Positions 5,501 to 6,082 of a stretch of DNA of 6,082 nt are shown here, piece by piece. The translations under genes and the position numbers were made by a program. The notes beneath the pieces were generated by a model, which made no database searches, was not told the DNA's origin, and worked only from the letters and a program-made list of their open reading frames with translations. Source of the stretch: an uncultured Eubacteriales bacterium (GTDB taxonomy: Bacteria > Bacillota > Clostridia > Lachnospirales > Lachnospiraceae); NCBI GenBank assembly GCA_900313775.1, contig OMSP01000038.1, positions 1-6,082 on the forward strand, given 5' to 3'. How positions within the stretch are numbered: the stretch's first letter is position 1; the number at the start of each line of letters is the position of its first letter.

Positions 5501-6082
5501 AGAAGCTTTTTCACATATGCCAGCGCTTCGTCTTTCATGAATTTGCCGGAGCCGCTGGCAGGGATATTATTGTAACTGGTAATGGTTTGCGGCGGATCAT
5601 CGGATCCGATCAGTTTAGCAGCGCGCTTGCCTCCGTTTTTGATATCAAAGGTGACGACCATCGTATGTGTCCGGTAGGCCATGCCGCCGTTGGTATAGGA
5701 ACCGCAAAGCTCATGATAGGGGTGGACATTGAGATAAGTGTCCGCCTCTTCGTATGTCTTGGCCAGGCGGTCCGCCGGGATCCCGTAGAAATCCTCGCCG
5801 TCCATCGCGGCACCGATAGAATACTCGCTGTCGACTTTGGCGATGATCTTCTTACCGAGTTTCGGTGTGCCCGTCTCTTCCTTTGTATCGACCCCTTTGT
5901 ACTGATCCAGTTTATCGATCTCGGCATCGATCTTCTCCTGGCGTTCCTGAGCCTTTTTCTCTTCTTCGGCTTCTTTCTTGATCTGATCGTCGACCGGGAT
6001 CTCAAATTTGTCTTTATCGACACCGTTGATCTTCTTGATCTGATCCATCTCCATCAGTTCGGTGAAGAAGTCGTAGACTTCG
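5497..6082 (-). CDS. Unrecognised protein with charged coiled-coil segment, 5'-truncated
   Basis: I do not recognise this protein. The frame stays open to the right edge: codons before the first visible ATG (6054) read EVYDFFTEL, and no ribosome site precedes that ATG, so the true start is probably outside the window. About 194 residues are visible. Counting from the ATG at 6054, residues 23-50 are very rich in Lys, Glu, Gln and Asp (QIKKEAEEEKKAQERQEKID) and should form a helix or coiled coil. A short polar stretch leads to a mixed domain from about residue 66 to the end (SEYSIGAAMDGEDFYGIP, YLNVHPYHELCGSY, HTMVVTFDIKNG, FMKDEALAYVKKLL). It has one Cys, no membrane segment and no signal peptide in the visible part. 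An N-terminal anchor or domain may lie off-window. The stop TAG (5499-5497) overlaps the stop of the PsuG-like gene. Coding status rests on the long open frame and coherent composition. Confidence 0.75.
   Translation of the reverse strand, partial: EVYDFFTELMEMDQIKKINGVDKDKFEIPVDDQIKKEAEEEKKAQERQEKIDAEIDKLDQYKGVDTKEETGTPKLGKKIIAKVDSEYSIGAAMDGEDFYGIPADRLAKTYEEADTYLNVHPYHELCGSYTNGGMAYRTHTMVVTFDIKNGGKRAAKLIGSDDPPQTITSYNNIPASGSGKFMKDEALAYVKKLL

Noticed and set aside
5975..6045. Repeated 14-mer TTCTTGATCTGATC
   Set aside because: The two copies (5975-5988 and 6032-6045) both encode DQIKK in a Lys/Glu-rich helical stretch; this is low-complexity coding sequence, not a repeat element.
6052..6054. 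ATG as the true start of the unrecognised gene
   Set aside because: No Shine-Dalgarno sequence precedes it and the frame continues open to the window edge with protein-like sequence.

Overview
The window comes from a bacterial chromosome of roughly 50% GC. It has compact genes, strong AGGAGG-type ribosome sites and rho-independent terminators. The sequence style of GlmS, the fused FeoA-FeoB protein and a short DtxR-family repressor suggest a Bacillota member, most likely Clostridia. This is inferred from remembered family features, not from a search. I see no rRNA, tRNA, CRISPR, insertion sequence or phage gene, and no non-coding stretch over 300 bases.

Layout. Bases 1-1653 (+) hold the last ~550 codons of glmS, which makes glucosamine-6-phosphate for the cell wall; its first ~70 codons lie off the left edge. 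A perfect 14-bp hairpin with a T-run (1673-1707) ends it and probably also serves the convergent operon on its right. Bases 4527 to 1724 (-) form a two-gene iron operon: a DtxR-family metal-dependent repressor, then a single protein joining FeoA and FeoB, the ferrous-iron transporter. The two genes overlap by the 4 bases ATGA. The 112-bp divergent gap (4528-4639) holds a good sigma-A-type promoter for the operon. A TTAG-N6-CTAA inverted repeat lies over its -10 and start point, which is where an iron-loaded repressor would bind. On the other side of the gap, 4640-5500 (+) encodes a divergent member of the pseudouridine-5'-phosphate glycosidase (PsuG/IndA) family. It meets tail-to-tail, with overlapping stop codons, an unrecognised coiled-coil-containing protein (5497-6082, -) whose start is off the right edge.

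How it works together. The central unit reads as a self-regulating iron uptake cassette: repressor and transporter share one transcript, the repressor's metal ligands are of the iron (DtxR/IdeR) type, and the likely operator overlaps the operon's own promoter. The flanking genes (glmS, PsuG-like, unknown) have no obvious functional tie to iron. Nothing here amounts to a clearly new system. The points most worth checking are the repressor's partly lost metal sites with the matching operator, the transporter start without a ribosome site, and the PsuG homologue that keeps its catalytic lysine while its conserved surroundings are altered.
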